In this document: positions 1 to 7,500 of the stretch, piece after piece
Layout: each line of letters opens with the position of its first letter
Numbering within the stretch: position 1 is the stretch's first letter
Origin: Gemmatimonadota bacterium
GTDB taxonomy: Bacteria; Gemmatimonadota; Gemmatimonadetes; Palauibacterales; KS3-K002
DNA length: 56,020 nt
Direction: 5' to 3'
Assembly (NCBI GenBank): GCA_020344015.1
Contig: CP070812.1
Span: 2,813,425-2,869,444, forward strand
Notes under the pieces: model-generated
What the model saw: only the letters and a program-made list of their open reading frames with translations
Told to the model about the DNA's origin: nothing
Databases searched by the model: none
Made by a program: the position numbers and the translations under genes

Positions 1-534
1 GCAGATGATTCAGGCGGTATTCTAGTCCGCTTAGCGGATTATTCCCCCAGTAATGCGGTTCTGATGGGTTATGCTTTAGCTAAGGTTCCGGTGCCTGCAC
101 TATGCAGGCACAGCTCTAACCTGGCAAGCGAAAACGAGAACGGCTGTCACCGCACGATCATTATTAAAAACCGGTTCCCTGCTCCAGGGCGTGCTACGTG
201 CAGTATTCTTACACGTTGGCCCGACAGTTCCCGGACCCCGTTTTTCGCCCCCGTAACCCGCTGGTGTTAGCGAACCTGAAACGACATTCTCCCGAAAATC
301 CATATCTGACCCATCGTATTCACCGCTTCCCACCCGGATTACGAAAAACACCGGAGAAACTCACGCGAGCCTTGCGTTGAGGAATTGATGATAGGGTGGC
401 CTGACTGTCGTCTGACTCCCAACTGATCGCTGCCTGATCTCCTGTTGATCTGGTCCCCTAGTTTTACGCCTATAGGTAAGCTGTGAGTCGCCCGCTGATG
501 GCGGCGGACTACGAGATACAAAGAGGGTTTCATC
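1..534. other. Leading region without a supported gene
   Basis: About 530 bases, visibly richer in A and T than the rest of the window. A frame is open from base 1 to 270 on the plus strand, but it has no recognisable domain and no ribosome binding site, so it could be the tail of an upstream gene or chance. The only structure I see is the hairpin at 86-126. No convincing promoter for the lipoprotein at 535 was found. Confidence 0.4.
86..126. other. Perfect 9-bp hairpin with an outer extension
   Basis: GTGCCTGCA and TGCAGGCAC (91-99 and 103-111) form a perfect nine-pair stem over a CTA loop. AGGTT and AACCT just outside extend it across an internal loop. No T-run follows, so a rho-independent terminator is unlikely. 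A protein-binding palindrome or an RNA structure are both possible. Confidence 0.5.
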
Positions 535-1017
535 ATGCGTAGGTTTCTAATCCTTACGGCCGTTGTCGCCTCAGCTTCATTCATCGGTCTGGCCTGCGGG
601 GGTGACGGCGACGACGGGACGGGCCCATCACCGTCGTACGAGAACGTATCTGGCGAGTACGTGGGAGTCCTCGCTGGGACCGCGCAGGGCATTGCCCTCG
701 ACGCCGAGTTCACCCTCACCATTTCTCAGAGCCGGGATGCCATCTATGGGAGTTACAACCTCTGGGGAACGCTTTCGGACGGCGCAAATATTGTATCGGT
801 TTGGGGTGAGGGCGACATTTCGGGCAGGATCGAGGCCGGCAACAACCCCTCTGTGGAAGTCAGGGCGTGGCCCGGTCGTAGTGGTTGCTGGAACGTCGAA
901 AATGATCTCTGGGGCACATACGACAGTACCAACCGCGTGATTACCCTCAGCGGGACCGTGCCCATCATCGATGATGCGTGTCGAGGCTACCCGAGCACCA
1001 TGATCCTGTATCGCTGA
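535..1017 (+). CDS. Small secreted lipoprotein of unknown function
   Basis: A 160-residue protein. Residues 1-21 form a lipoprotein signal peptide: MRRF, a hydrophobic stretch, then the lipobox GLAC with the lipidated cysteine near residue 21. A low-complexity Gly/Asp linker (GGDGDDGTGP) follows. The remainder looks beta-rich (SGEYVG, AEFTLTIS, GSYNLWG, RVITLSG) and has two cysteines near the end that could pair. I do not recognise a named family. Short lipoproteins with this kind of acidic linker are common in Gemmatimonadota, which is general knowledge and not evidence of function. It stands alone, with about 135 bases before the convergent gene downstream. Confidence 0.75.
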   Translation: MRRFLILTAVVASASFIGLACGGDGDDGTGPSPSYENVSGEYVGVLAGTAQGIALDAEFTLTISQSRDAIYGSYNLWGTLSDGANIVSVWGEGDISGRIEAGNNPSVEVRAWPGRSGCWNVENDLWGTYDSTNRVITLSGTVPIIDDACRGYPSTMILYR

Positions 1018-1152
1018 GGAAGATTGGGGTTGAAACCGTTAGCCTAAAGTACGTTCTAGCGTCGTACCGAGGGCCGAAAACCGGCGATACTCACACGCGA
1101 TACTTACACACTCGGGCGCGAATGGCGTGGCCAGGCAGCTATCGGGCGTAAC

Positions 1153-1533
1153 TCAAACGCCGGCGCAGCGTAGGAACGCCTCGGTTCTGTGGTCTCGCGT
1201 CTGCAGCTGCTCGTGCACCATCTCGTGCTTCACGCCTGCGACGTACAGCAGGTAGTCTGAATGGATGTAGATGGTATGAGGAGGTTTCCAAGCTCCGACG
1301 TGGTCCCTCCCGGTCTCACGGTCGATCAGTTGGCTGGCCTCGTACCAGGTCACCTGTTCGAACGGTGCCGTGACACCGGTGCACGCCGCGACCTCGGACC
1401 ACCACGTCCTGTACACCGGCGGGGGGATGAGAGGTTGAACGTCGACAGGCTCGAAGCTCGACTCGCCGCAGGCGTAGATCGCCAACGGCACGAGAAGAAT
1501 TGCCCGCAGGGAATGCCTCGGGGAGATCGGCAT
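1153..1533 (-). CDS. Putative zinc-metallopeptidase-like lipoprotein with HEMVH
   Basis: A 126-residue protein with an N-terminal lipoprotein signal (lipobox IYAC, cysteine near residue 22). Near the C terminus VKHEMVHEQLQ contains an HExxH zinc-binding signature, followed by DHRTEAFLRCAG, where the His or Glu could supply a third ligand. A proximal Trp-Trp pair (RTWWSEVAACTG) and two further cysteines suggest a small disulfide-stabilised zincin domain. It is far shorter than classical metalloproteases. The nearest analogues I know are small Gemmatimonadota lipoproteins ending in HEM.H...H...F..C. Proteolytic activity is inference from the motif alone. No operon partner is visible. Confidence 0.7.
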   Translation of the reverse strand: MPISPRHSLRAILLVPLAIYACGESSFEPVDVQPLIPPPVYRTWWSEVAACTGVTAPFEQVTWYEASQLIDRETGRDHVGAWKPPHTIYIHSDYLLYVAGVKHEMVHEQLQTRDHRTEAFLRCAGV

Positions 1534-1829
1534 AGCGACACGTTAGATTTTTGCGAGTCCTCGCTACGGACCATGCAGATGGGATGCCAGCTTGATGAAT
1601 TGGGTAAGCCGGGGTACAGAGCGGCTAGAACGCAGGCGGTGGGCCGCGTTGAGGACGCCGCCGAGTGCTGCCTGCGTCTAGCTGCGCGACAGGCCTGTCC
1701 CGGCCGCGCCACATGTCTATGACTGGGCGTCGTGAAGGTGAAGCACCAGGCACTCAAGGTGGGCGAACAACTCCGGGAGCCGGGTCGAATCCTTGTGCGT
1801 TGAGGCGTGACGTTGAGTGCCGGGCGAGC
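1534..1829. other. Intergenic gap, nothing recognised
   Basis: About 296 bases between the start of the HEMVH lipoprotein and the end of the DUF4173 protein. Open frames on either strand here look like high-GC chance frames without domain features. GGTCGAATCC near 1794 superficially resembles a tRNA T-arm, but no acceptor or anticodon arm pairs with it. Confidence 0.4.
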
Positions 1830-3329
1830 CTAATCCAGCGGCTGTGCCTCCCCAGACCCGGAATCGTCCTCGGGGCAGAGGCCCGGCAGGTACGGCGTCG
1901 CCTCCTCGACCATGCGCCACGCCGTCCAGCGGCTGTGATTCCAGGCACGCCAGTCCTTCTCTTCCGGCGGCGACCAGCGCTCCAGGATGCGCTTGACGGC
2001 GCAACGATCCTCTTCTCCCAGCTCCGGTAGCGCCTGTACCAGACGCGGGACCGCGTCGCCGCTGAGTGAACTCAAATAGAGCACGTCGAGCTCGTAGCCG
2101 GCTCGGGCGCGCTCGATGTTCACTCGCGCGACGAGCGCGTCGGGGTTCATGATGTTGAGCACCAGCAGCGTCAGGAAGCCCGAAACGACGGCGCCGACCG
2201 TGAACCGTTCGCGCCGGCCGCGCAGCACCGTCGCCACGAACCAGGCGAGCGCGATCCCCAGCCAGGCCATGAAGACGGATGCGTAGAGCCGATCATCCGT
2301 CAGTCCGTAAGCGTCCACGTACAGGGCCATCCGCTGCAGCGCCGAGATCATGATGATGAAGAGCAGGAAGATCTGAGTTCCCGCCAGTACTTTGACGATG
2401 TTGCGCGTGCGGAGCTCCGCTTGCGCCACGATCCAGTCGGCGAGCAGCAAGAGGGGAACTACGAGTGCGGTGACGGCCACCAACTCGAAGAAGCCGCGGC
2501 GCGCGTATTCGGCGAACGTCAGGCCGACCGTCTCCTGGACCAGCGAGGCATCGCCGAACAGATAGCGCAGCTGGACCACGACGAAGGCCAGGAAGAGCAG
2601 ATCGACCAGAACGAGCGGTAGCGTTACCTCTACGATTCCCAGCCCGGGCCGCTCGATCTCGAGCGATTCCGCGAGCAGGGGCTTTCTGGTCTTGAGGATC
2701 AGGAAAAGAAAGCCGCAGACGATCCAGGCGAAGAACGCGGTGAGCGCGGTGTGTGAGAAGACGGTGGCGAAATCGAAGTCGAGGGCGCGGGTGACGACGT
2801 CCTCGAACACGGCGTCGGCCGCCATCAGCAGACCGCCGAAGACGAAGAGCAACGGGAAAGCAATCAACAGGCCGACCACGGCGGAGCGAACGTGCCGCAA
2901 CGTTGTCGAACGTGGGGTCCAGGTGATATCGCCTCGCTCCAGCACGGCGGGCCCGGCGATCGCCGCCAGGCCGCAATTGATCATGCCACGCACGTGGTCG
3001 AGGATCCCCCAGCTGCGCACACCTTCCAGGCCGAGGCTCCAGATCGAGAAGCCGACGAGGATCGCCAGCAGGCCGAGAAACTTGAGGGCACCCGAGTCGT
3101 GCCACGCGAATCCGACGGCGAAGAGGGCGATCGGACCGGCGAGCCATAGCATGCGCCGCGGCCATTCGACTCGATGGTAGGCGGCCAGGCCCAACGCGCC
3201 CGCCAGTACCGCCATCGTCCAGAGCGTCAGGTTCAGCGCCCAGGGACCGGCGCGCAGCAAAACGTCGCCGAGAATGCCGAGCACGATCCCGGTCACCAGT
3301 ATATGCAGCACGAGCTTTGATCGGTTCAT
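1830..3329 (-). CDS. DUF4173-type polytopic membrane protein
   Basis: A 499-residue protein. Most of residues 1-400 is hydrophobic and forms about ten predicted transmembrane helices. Family-like stretches include GVRSWGILDHVRGMIN, the GGLLMAADAVFEDVV loop and DGLYASVFMAWLGIALAWF-type helices, here with TDDRLYASVFMAWLG. This matches the DUF4173/DUF4153 membrane family, whose biochemical role is unknown. The C-terminal 90 residues are soluble and rich in Trp, Glu and Arg. It lies 13 bases downstream of the winged-helix regulator on the same strand and is probably co-transcribed with it and with the membrane protein at 3641-4285. Confidence 0.8.
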   Translation of the reverse strand: MNRSKLVLHILVTGIVLGILGDVLLRAGPWALNLTLWTMAVLAGALGLAAYHRVEWPRRMLWLAGPIALFAVGFAWHDSGALKFLGLLAILVGFSIWSLGLEGVRSWGILDHVRGMINCGLAAIAGPAVLERGDITWTPRSTTLRHVRSAVVGLLIAFPLLFVFGGLLMAADAVFEDVVTRALDFDFATVFSHTALTAFFAWIVCGFLFLILKTRKPLLAESLEIERPGLGIVEVTLPLVLVDLLFLAFVVVQLRYLFGDASLVQETVGLTFAEYARRGFFELVAVTALVVPLLLLADWIVAQAELRTRNIVKVLAGTQIFLLFIIMISALQRMALYVDAYGLTDDRLYASVFMAWLGIALAWFVATVLRGRRERFTVGAVVSGFLTLLVLNIMNPDALVARVNIERARAGYELDVLYLSSLSGDAVPRLVQALPELGEEDRCAVKRILERWSPPEEKDWRAWNHSRWTAWRMVEEATPYLPGLCPEDDSGSGEAQPLD

Positions 3330-3342
3330 CTTCAGGTGCCTT

Positions 3343-3648
3343 CTATGAGCCGCGGGTCGTGCGAATCAGGCCTTCCATTCGATTCAGGTACTCCTCCAGG
3401 GCACGACGACCGGTATCGGTCAGCCGGTACTCCGTCCTCGGCACGCGCCCTTCGAAAGACTTGATGCAATCGACGTAGCCCGCTTCCTCTAGCTTCCGCG
3501 CGTGTACGCTCAGGTTTCCGTCCGTAATCTCCAGCAGGTCCTTGAGATCGTTGAAGGTCAACGACTCGCTCACCGCCAGCGCGCTCATGATTCCTAGGCG
3601 GACCCGCTGGTGGATGAGATCGTCGAGCTCGGCCGCTCCCTTAGCCAC
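3343..3648 (-). CDS. Winged-helix transcriptional regulator
   Basis: A 101-residue single-domain DNA-binding protein. LDDLIHQRVRLGIMSAL is the first helix. LTFNDLKDLLEITDGNLSVH is the helix-turn-helix with recognition helix. GRVPRTEYRLTDTGRRALEEYL is the wing and final helix. This is the short winged-helix type often annotated as MarR/ArsR-like (HTH_27). No metal-sensing cysteines are present. The gene overlaps the membrane protein at 3641-4285 by 8 bases, so translation is probably coupled. Such regulators typically act on their own operon; the imperfect palindrome around AAGTACTT at 4318-4328, over the -35 of the promoter that drives this pair, is the obvious candidate site. Confidence 0.85.
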   Translation of the reverse strand: MAKGAAELDDLIHQRVRLGIMSALAVSESLTFNDLKDLLEITDGNLSVHARKLEEAGYVDCIKSFEGRVPRTEYRLTDTGRRALEEYLNRMEGLIRTTRGS

Positions 3649-4285
3649 CGTACTTCCGGGCGATGATGATGCCGAACACGATGTTGAGTCCGCCGAAGCC
3701 CGTCGCCATCAGGGCATCCCCCCAGCCGGTGGGAAACAGGAAGGCGAAAGCGCCGGCAATCATGAAGCAGAGTCCCATGACCGGGACGGCCCCCACGGAG
3801 AACGTTCCGCCGGTCATCACACCGACGCCGTACAGGAGCAGCCATGCCCCCGGGAGGAGCTCGTACAGACCCGCCGAGTAGAGAACGGCGGTGAGCACGA
3901 GGCCGGCAGCCAGCGGGGGCGCGAACCCCAGGACCATGCGCCGACCGGCACCCCTGAGCAGCGGCGCTTTCGCCGTCCGCGCCTTGCCGATCATCGCGCC
4001 CAGTCCCAAACACACGGCTAGCGCGGCGGCGATCAGCCACACGACCAGCCAGGCCTCGGAGGTCGGCTGGCGGTACGCCAGCGGCGCGGCGACCAGGGCG
4101 ACGAAGCCCATCGCCACCGTGCCCCAGCCGGGAACCGCGGTGAACGAGCCGGCCCGCTCCATCGTGTCTCGGATGAATCGGAGGTCCTCGAGCGCTCGGT
4201 CGGTGTCTGGGTCGGGGGAGGGTGGGGGTCCACCTTGGACCGGGGGTCCACCTTGGACAGACGGAGTGGAAGGTTCAGTGTTCAT
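3641..4285 (-). CDS. Membrane protein paired with the winged-helix regulator
   Basis: A 214-residue protein. The first 25 residues are low complexity, with a duplicated VQGGPP unit encoded by a 17-bp direct DNA repeat. Residues 29-48 (DTDRALEDLRFIRDTMERAG) resemble the short N-terminal helix seen in membrane proteins partnered with winged-helix regulators. About six transmembrane helices follow (for example VAMGFVALVAAPLAY and WLVVWLIAAALAVCLGLGA). Its function is unknown; the fixed pairing suggests it is a sensor or antagonist of the regulator, which is inference. It is first in the likely three-gene operon. The start codon lies only 6 bases after a good -10, which suggests a leaderless message. 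Confidence 0.75.
   Translation of the reverse strand: MNTEPSTPSVQGGPPVQGGPPPSPDPDTDRALEDLRFIRDTMERAGSFTAVPGWGTVAMGFVALVAAPLAYRQPTSEAWLVVWLIAAALAVCLGLGAMIGKARTAKAPLLRGAGRRMVLGFAPPLAAGLVLTAVLYSAGLYELLPGAWLLLYGVGVMTGGTFSVGAVPVMGLCFMIAGAFAFLFPTGWGDALMATGFGGLNIVFGIIIARKYGG
4224..4258 (-). repeat. 17-bp tandem direct repeat inside the coding start
   Basis: GGGGGTCCACCTTGGAC occurs at 4224-4240 and again at 4242-4258, a period of 18 bases. It therefore adds exactly six residues (VQGGPP) to the N terminus of the membrane protein. Each unit also contains the small inverted repeat GTCC/GGAC. It looks like a recent in-frame slippage duplication. Confidence 0.8.
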
Positions 4286-4291
4286 GAGCGG

Positions 4292-4328
4292 AAGCTAGGG
4301 CGGGTGGTTGTTGTTGTCAAGTACTTTG
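4292..4328 (-). promoter_or_regulatory. Leaderless-type promoter with overlapping operator palindrome
   Basis: On the minus strand TTGACA (4315-4320) is followed after exactly 17 bases by TAGCTT (4292-4297). The ATG of the membrane protein begins only 6 bases further on, where transcription should start, so the message probably has no leader and no Shine-Dalgarno site. AAGTACTT (4319-4326), a perfect 8-bp palindrome within the imperfect 4318-4328 repeat, overlaps the -35 and is a plausible autoregulatory operator for the winged-helix protein. Confidence 0.65.
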
Positions 4329-4357
4329 CAATATAAAGGAGAAGCGTGAAGAAGTCC

Positions 4358-4386
4358 TTGCATCGTGGTTATCTTCGGTGTATATT
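4358..4386 (+). promoter_or_regulatory. Promoter of dnaE2
   Basis: TTGCAT (4358-4363), 17 bases, TATATT (4381-4386). Transcription should start near 4393. Any dnaE2 start upstream of that (for example the GTG at 4365) is therefore unlikely, and the ATG at 4512 is favoured. No LexA-type palindrome was recognised around it, although dnaE2 genes are commonly SOS-controlled. Confidence 0.6.
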
Positions 4387-4392
4387 CGGTAC

Positions 4393-4473
4393 CCCAGGGC
4401 GGAGGGATCACCCACTCCCCCCTCCTTCGAAGCGGCCCCTCCGCTCTGGGCTCCCACCTTCGGGGGTTTTTTT
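4393..4473 (+). terminator. Leader stem and attenuator-like hairpin before dnaE2
   Basis: Within the predicted 5-prime leader, 4393-4406 pairs with 4437-4450 (13 of 14 positions). A short GC hairpin at 4453-4466 (CCCACC, loop TTC, GGGGG) follows, then seven Ts at 4467-4473. This is the shape of an intrinsic terminator placed 38 bases before the start codon, so it may be an attenuator. I recognise no known riboswitch class. Confidence 0.55.
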
Positions 4474-4511
4474 GTCGCCAGGGGTTACGGGTTTTATTCG
4501 GGTACGGTCCG

Positions 4512-7500
4512 ATGCCCAGTTATGCCGAGCTCCACTGTCACTCCGCTTTCTCCCTCCTTGATGGGGCCTCCACCCCGGAAGTTCTGGTTCGACAGGCAGT
4601 GGAGCTCGGCATCCGGGCTCTGGCGCTCACCGATCATGACGATCTGGGTGGGGCGGTGCGGTTCAGCCGGGCGGCGCGGGAGGTGGGGTTGGAGGCGATC
4701 GTGGGAGCGGAGCTCACCGTGAGGTCGGCGGAGCCGGGCGAGGGGCCTGGCCACATCACGCTGCTGGCGCGGACGGCTGAGGGTTATGCCAACCTGTCGG
4801 AGCTGGTGACCCGGGGACGGAGGCGGGAGGCCCACTCGCTCCGTGCTCGCGATGGGGTCGGAAGCGGAGGACCACTCGCTTCGGGCTCGCGCCACCGGCG
4901 GAGGGCGACCCCACGCTCCCGGGTGTGCTCGCGACCTACGCGAGGTGGTCCTCCGCCTCCTCCCCCCCCGGTGCCGACTGTGGCAGCTGGTCCTCGCGCC
5001 TCCGACCCCTCTGCCTCTGATAGAGCGTGGGCACCGAGCAGGGGGCGCCCGCGGGTGAGCTGGGACGATCTGGCGGAGCTGGGTGGGGGGCTGCTAGCGC
5101 TCACCGGTTGTCCGCAGGGCGAGCTGGCGCGGCGGGTGCGGGCGGGTGATGAGAAGGGCGCCCGCGAGTTGTTGGACTATCTGCGCAGCGCCTACGACGG
5201 CTACGTGGCGGTGGAGGTTTGGGATCATGCGTTGCCGGAAGAGCGGGAGCTGGCGGACCGGTTGCTGGAGCTGGCGGACCGTCGGGGGATAGCGGCGGTG
5301 GCGACGAACGATGTGCACTATGCGACGCCGGCGGCGCGGATCGTTCACGACGTGTTGACCTGCCTGCGGCACCAGGTGACTCTCGATGAGGCGGGCACGC
5401 GGCTACGGCCGAACGGCGAGTGGTACTTGAAGCCGCCGTCGGTGGTGTGGCGGCGCTGGCGTCACCGCCGCGACGTGGTGGAGAACACCCTCGCCCTCGC
5501 CGCGGAGTGCCCCTTCCGGCTCGCGGATCTTTCGCCGTCGATGCCGGGGTTCCAAGTGCCTCCCGGAACGACGCGGCAGGAGTTCCTGGAGCGGTTGGTT
5601 TGGAAGGGAGCGCTGGAGCGTTACGGGGGTGCCTCGGGTCAGCGGCGGAACGGCGATCCGATCCGCGTCGCCGATCCCTCCCCAGCCCGCACGACACGAC
5701 GGCGGGAAGTACCCGTGCCGGATGAGCCGCGCCATATCGAGAACGTGCCCGAGAACGGCGGCCGACCACGCGTTACACCTTGTTCCGATGGTGACCGGGC
5801 GCCGCAGTGGTCGTCGAACAGACTCTCGAACTGCGAGAGGGAGGGCGCGGTGGGAGCCTCGAGCGGACATTTGGAGCGCGGTGGCCGATCACCCATCCCT
5901 GCCCGTGTCGCGCGACATGAAGCGAGGGGCTCCCACCGTGCCCGACCGGTCAGCGCGACTCGGAGCGATGCGACCTCTGCTCCACCACATAACAACGGGC
6001 GGTGGGGTCTGACGCAACGAGTCCGACGCCAGATCCGGCGCGAGCTCGAGGTGATCGCGCGGCTCGACCTGGCGGGGTACTTCCTCCCCGTCTGGGATAT
6101 CGTGCGCTTTGCCCGGCGCCGGGGGATCCTGCTGCAGGGCCGCGGCTCGGCGGCCAACTCCTGCGTCTGCTATTGCCTGGGGATCACGGCGGTGGACCCC
6201 ATCAAGTTCGAGCTCTTGTTCGAGCGTTTCTTGTCGGAGGAGCGGGGCGGCGCTCCCGACATCGATCTGGACATCGAGCACGAGCAGCGCGAGGAAGTGT
6301 TGCAGTACGTCTATAAGAAATACGGGCGCGCGCACGCGGCGATGGTTTGTGAGGCGATCACCTACCGTGGCCGTTCCGCCGTCCGCGACGCCGCCCGGGT
6401 CCTCGGCTTTTCCACCGATGTGGCCGACCGTCTGGCGACGGAGGCGGAGCGCCGCGAGGCGGCGGAGGCGGCCGACGCGTTGGAGGACGGCGGCCTGGTC
6501 GCCTGCGGGCTCGACCCGGCGAGTAGCCGCGTGCGCGCGCTGGTGCACGTGGTGCGCGGGCTCGACCAACTGCCGCGCCACCGTTCGATCCACGTGGGCG
6601 GCTTCGTGCTCACCGAGGGGCCGCTGTCGCGGGTGGTGCCCATCGAGCCCGCAGCGATGCCCGATCGGACCGTAATACAGTGGGACAAGGACGACCTCGA
6701 CTTCACCGGGCTGATCAAGATCGATCTCCTGGGCTTGGGGATGCTCACCTGCCTGGCGAAGGCGATCCGCTACATCCGTGAGACTCGCGGTACGACAATC
6801 GACCTGGCGCAACTGCCGGCGAGCGATCCGCACGTCTACAAGATGATCCAGGAGGCGGACACGGTGGGTGTCTTCCAGATCGAGAGCCGCGCGCAGATGA
6901 ACTCGTTACCGCGACTCAAGCCCGAGCGGTTCTACGATCTGGTCGTGCAGGTGGCGCTCATCCGCCCGGGCCCCATCCAGGGTGACATGGTGCATCCGTA
7001 CGTTCGGCGCCGGCGCGGCGAAGAGCCGGTGACGTATCTGCACCCGGACCTGGAGCCGATTTTGCACAGGACTTTGGGCGTTCCCCTTTTCCAAGAGCAG
7101 GGGATGAAGGTGGCGGTGGCGATGGCGGGGTTCACGCCGGGTCAGGCGGATGCGTTGCGCCGGGCGATGGGGTTCAAGCGCTCGAAGGAGGCGATGGCGC
7201 TGATCGAGCCGGCGTTGCGACAGGGGATGACGAAGCGCGGCATCTCACACGACGTGCAGGAACAGATCGTCAAGCAACTCACCGCGTTCGCCAACTACGG
7301 CTTTCCCGAGAGCCATTCCGCATCGTTCGCGCTGCTGGTCTACGCCTCGGCCTATCTCAAGCGCTACTACGCGCCCGAATTCTTCTGCGCGCTCTTGAAC
7401 TCGCTGCCCATGGGTTTCTACGCGCCGGGCACACTGGTGCACGATGCACGTCGCCACGATGTGGAAGTGCGGCCGGTCGACCTCGCCTACTCGAGTTGGG

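Noticed and set aside
86..126. Integron attC-like site
   Set aside because: The inverted GTT and AAC ends are in the wrong order for an attC core, and no integrase or cassette is present.
1780..1820. Possible tRNA T-arm (GGTCGAATCC)
   Set aside because: No acceptor stem, D-arm or anticodon arm could be folded around it.
4365..4511. Upstream start for dnaE2 giving 49 extra residues
   Set aside because: The GTG lies inside the promoter spacer, and the extra residues translate the leader hairpins and T-run; family similarity begins at MPSYAELH.
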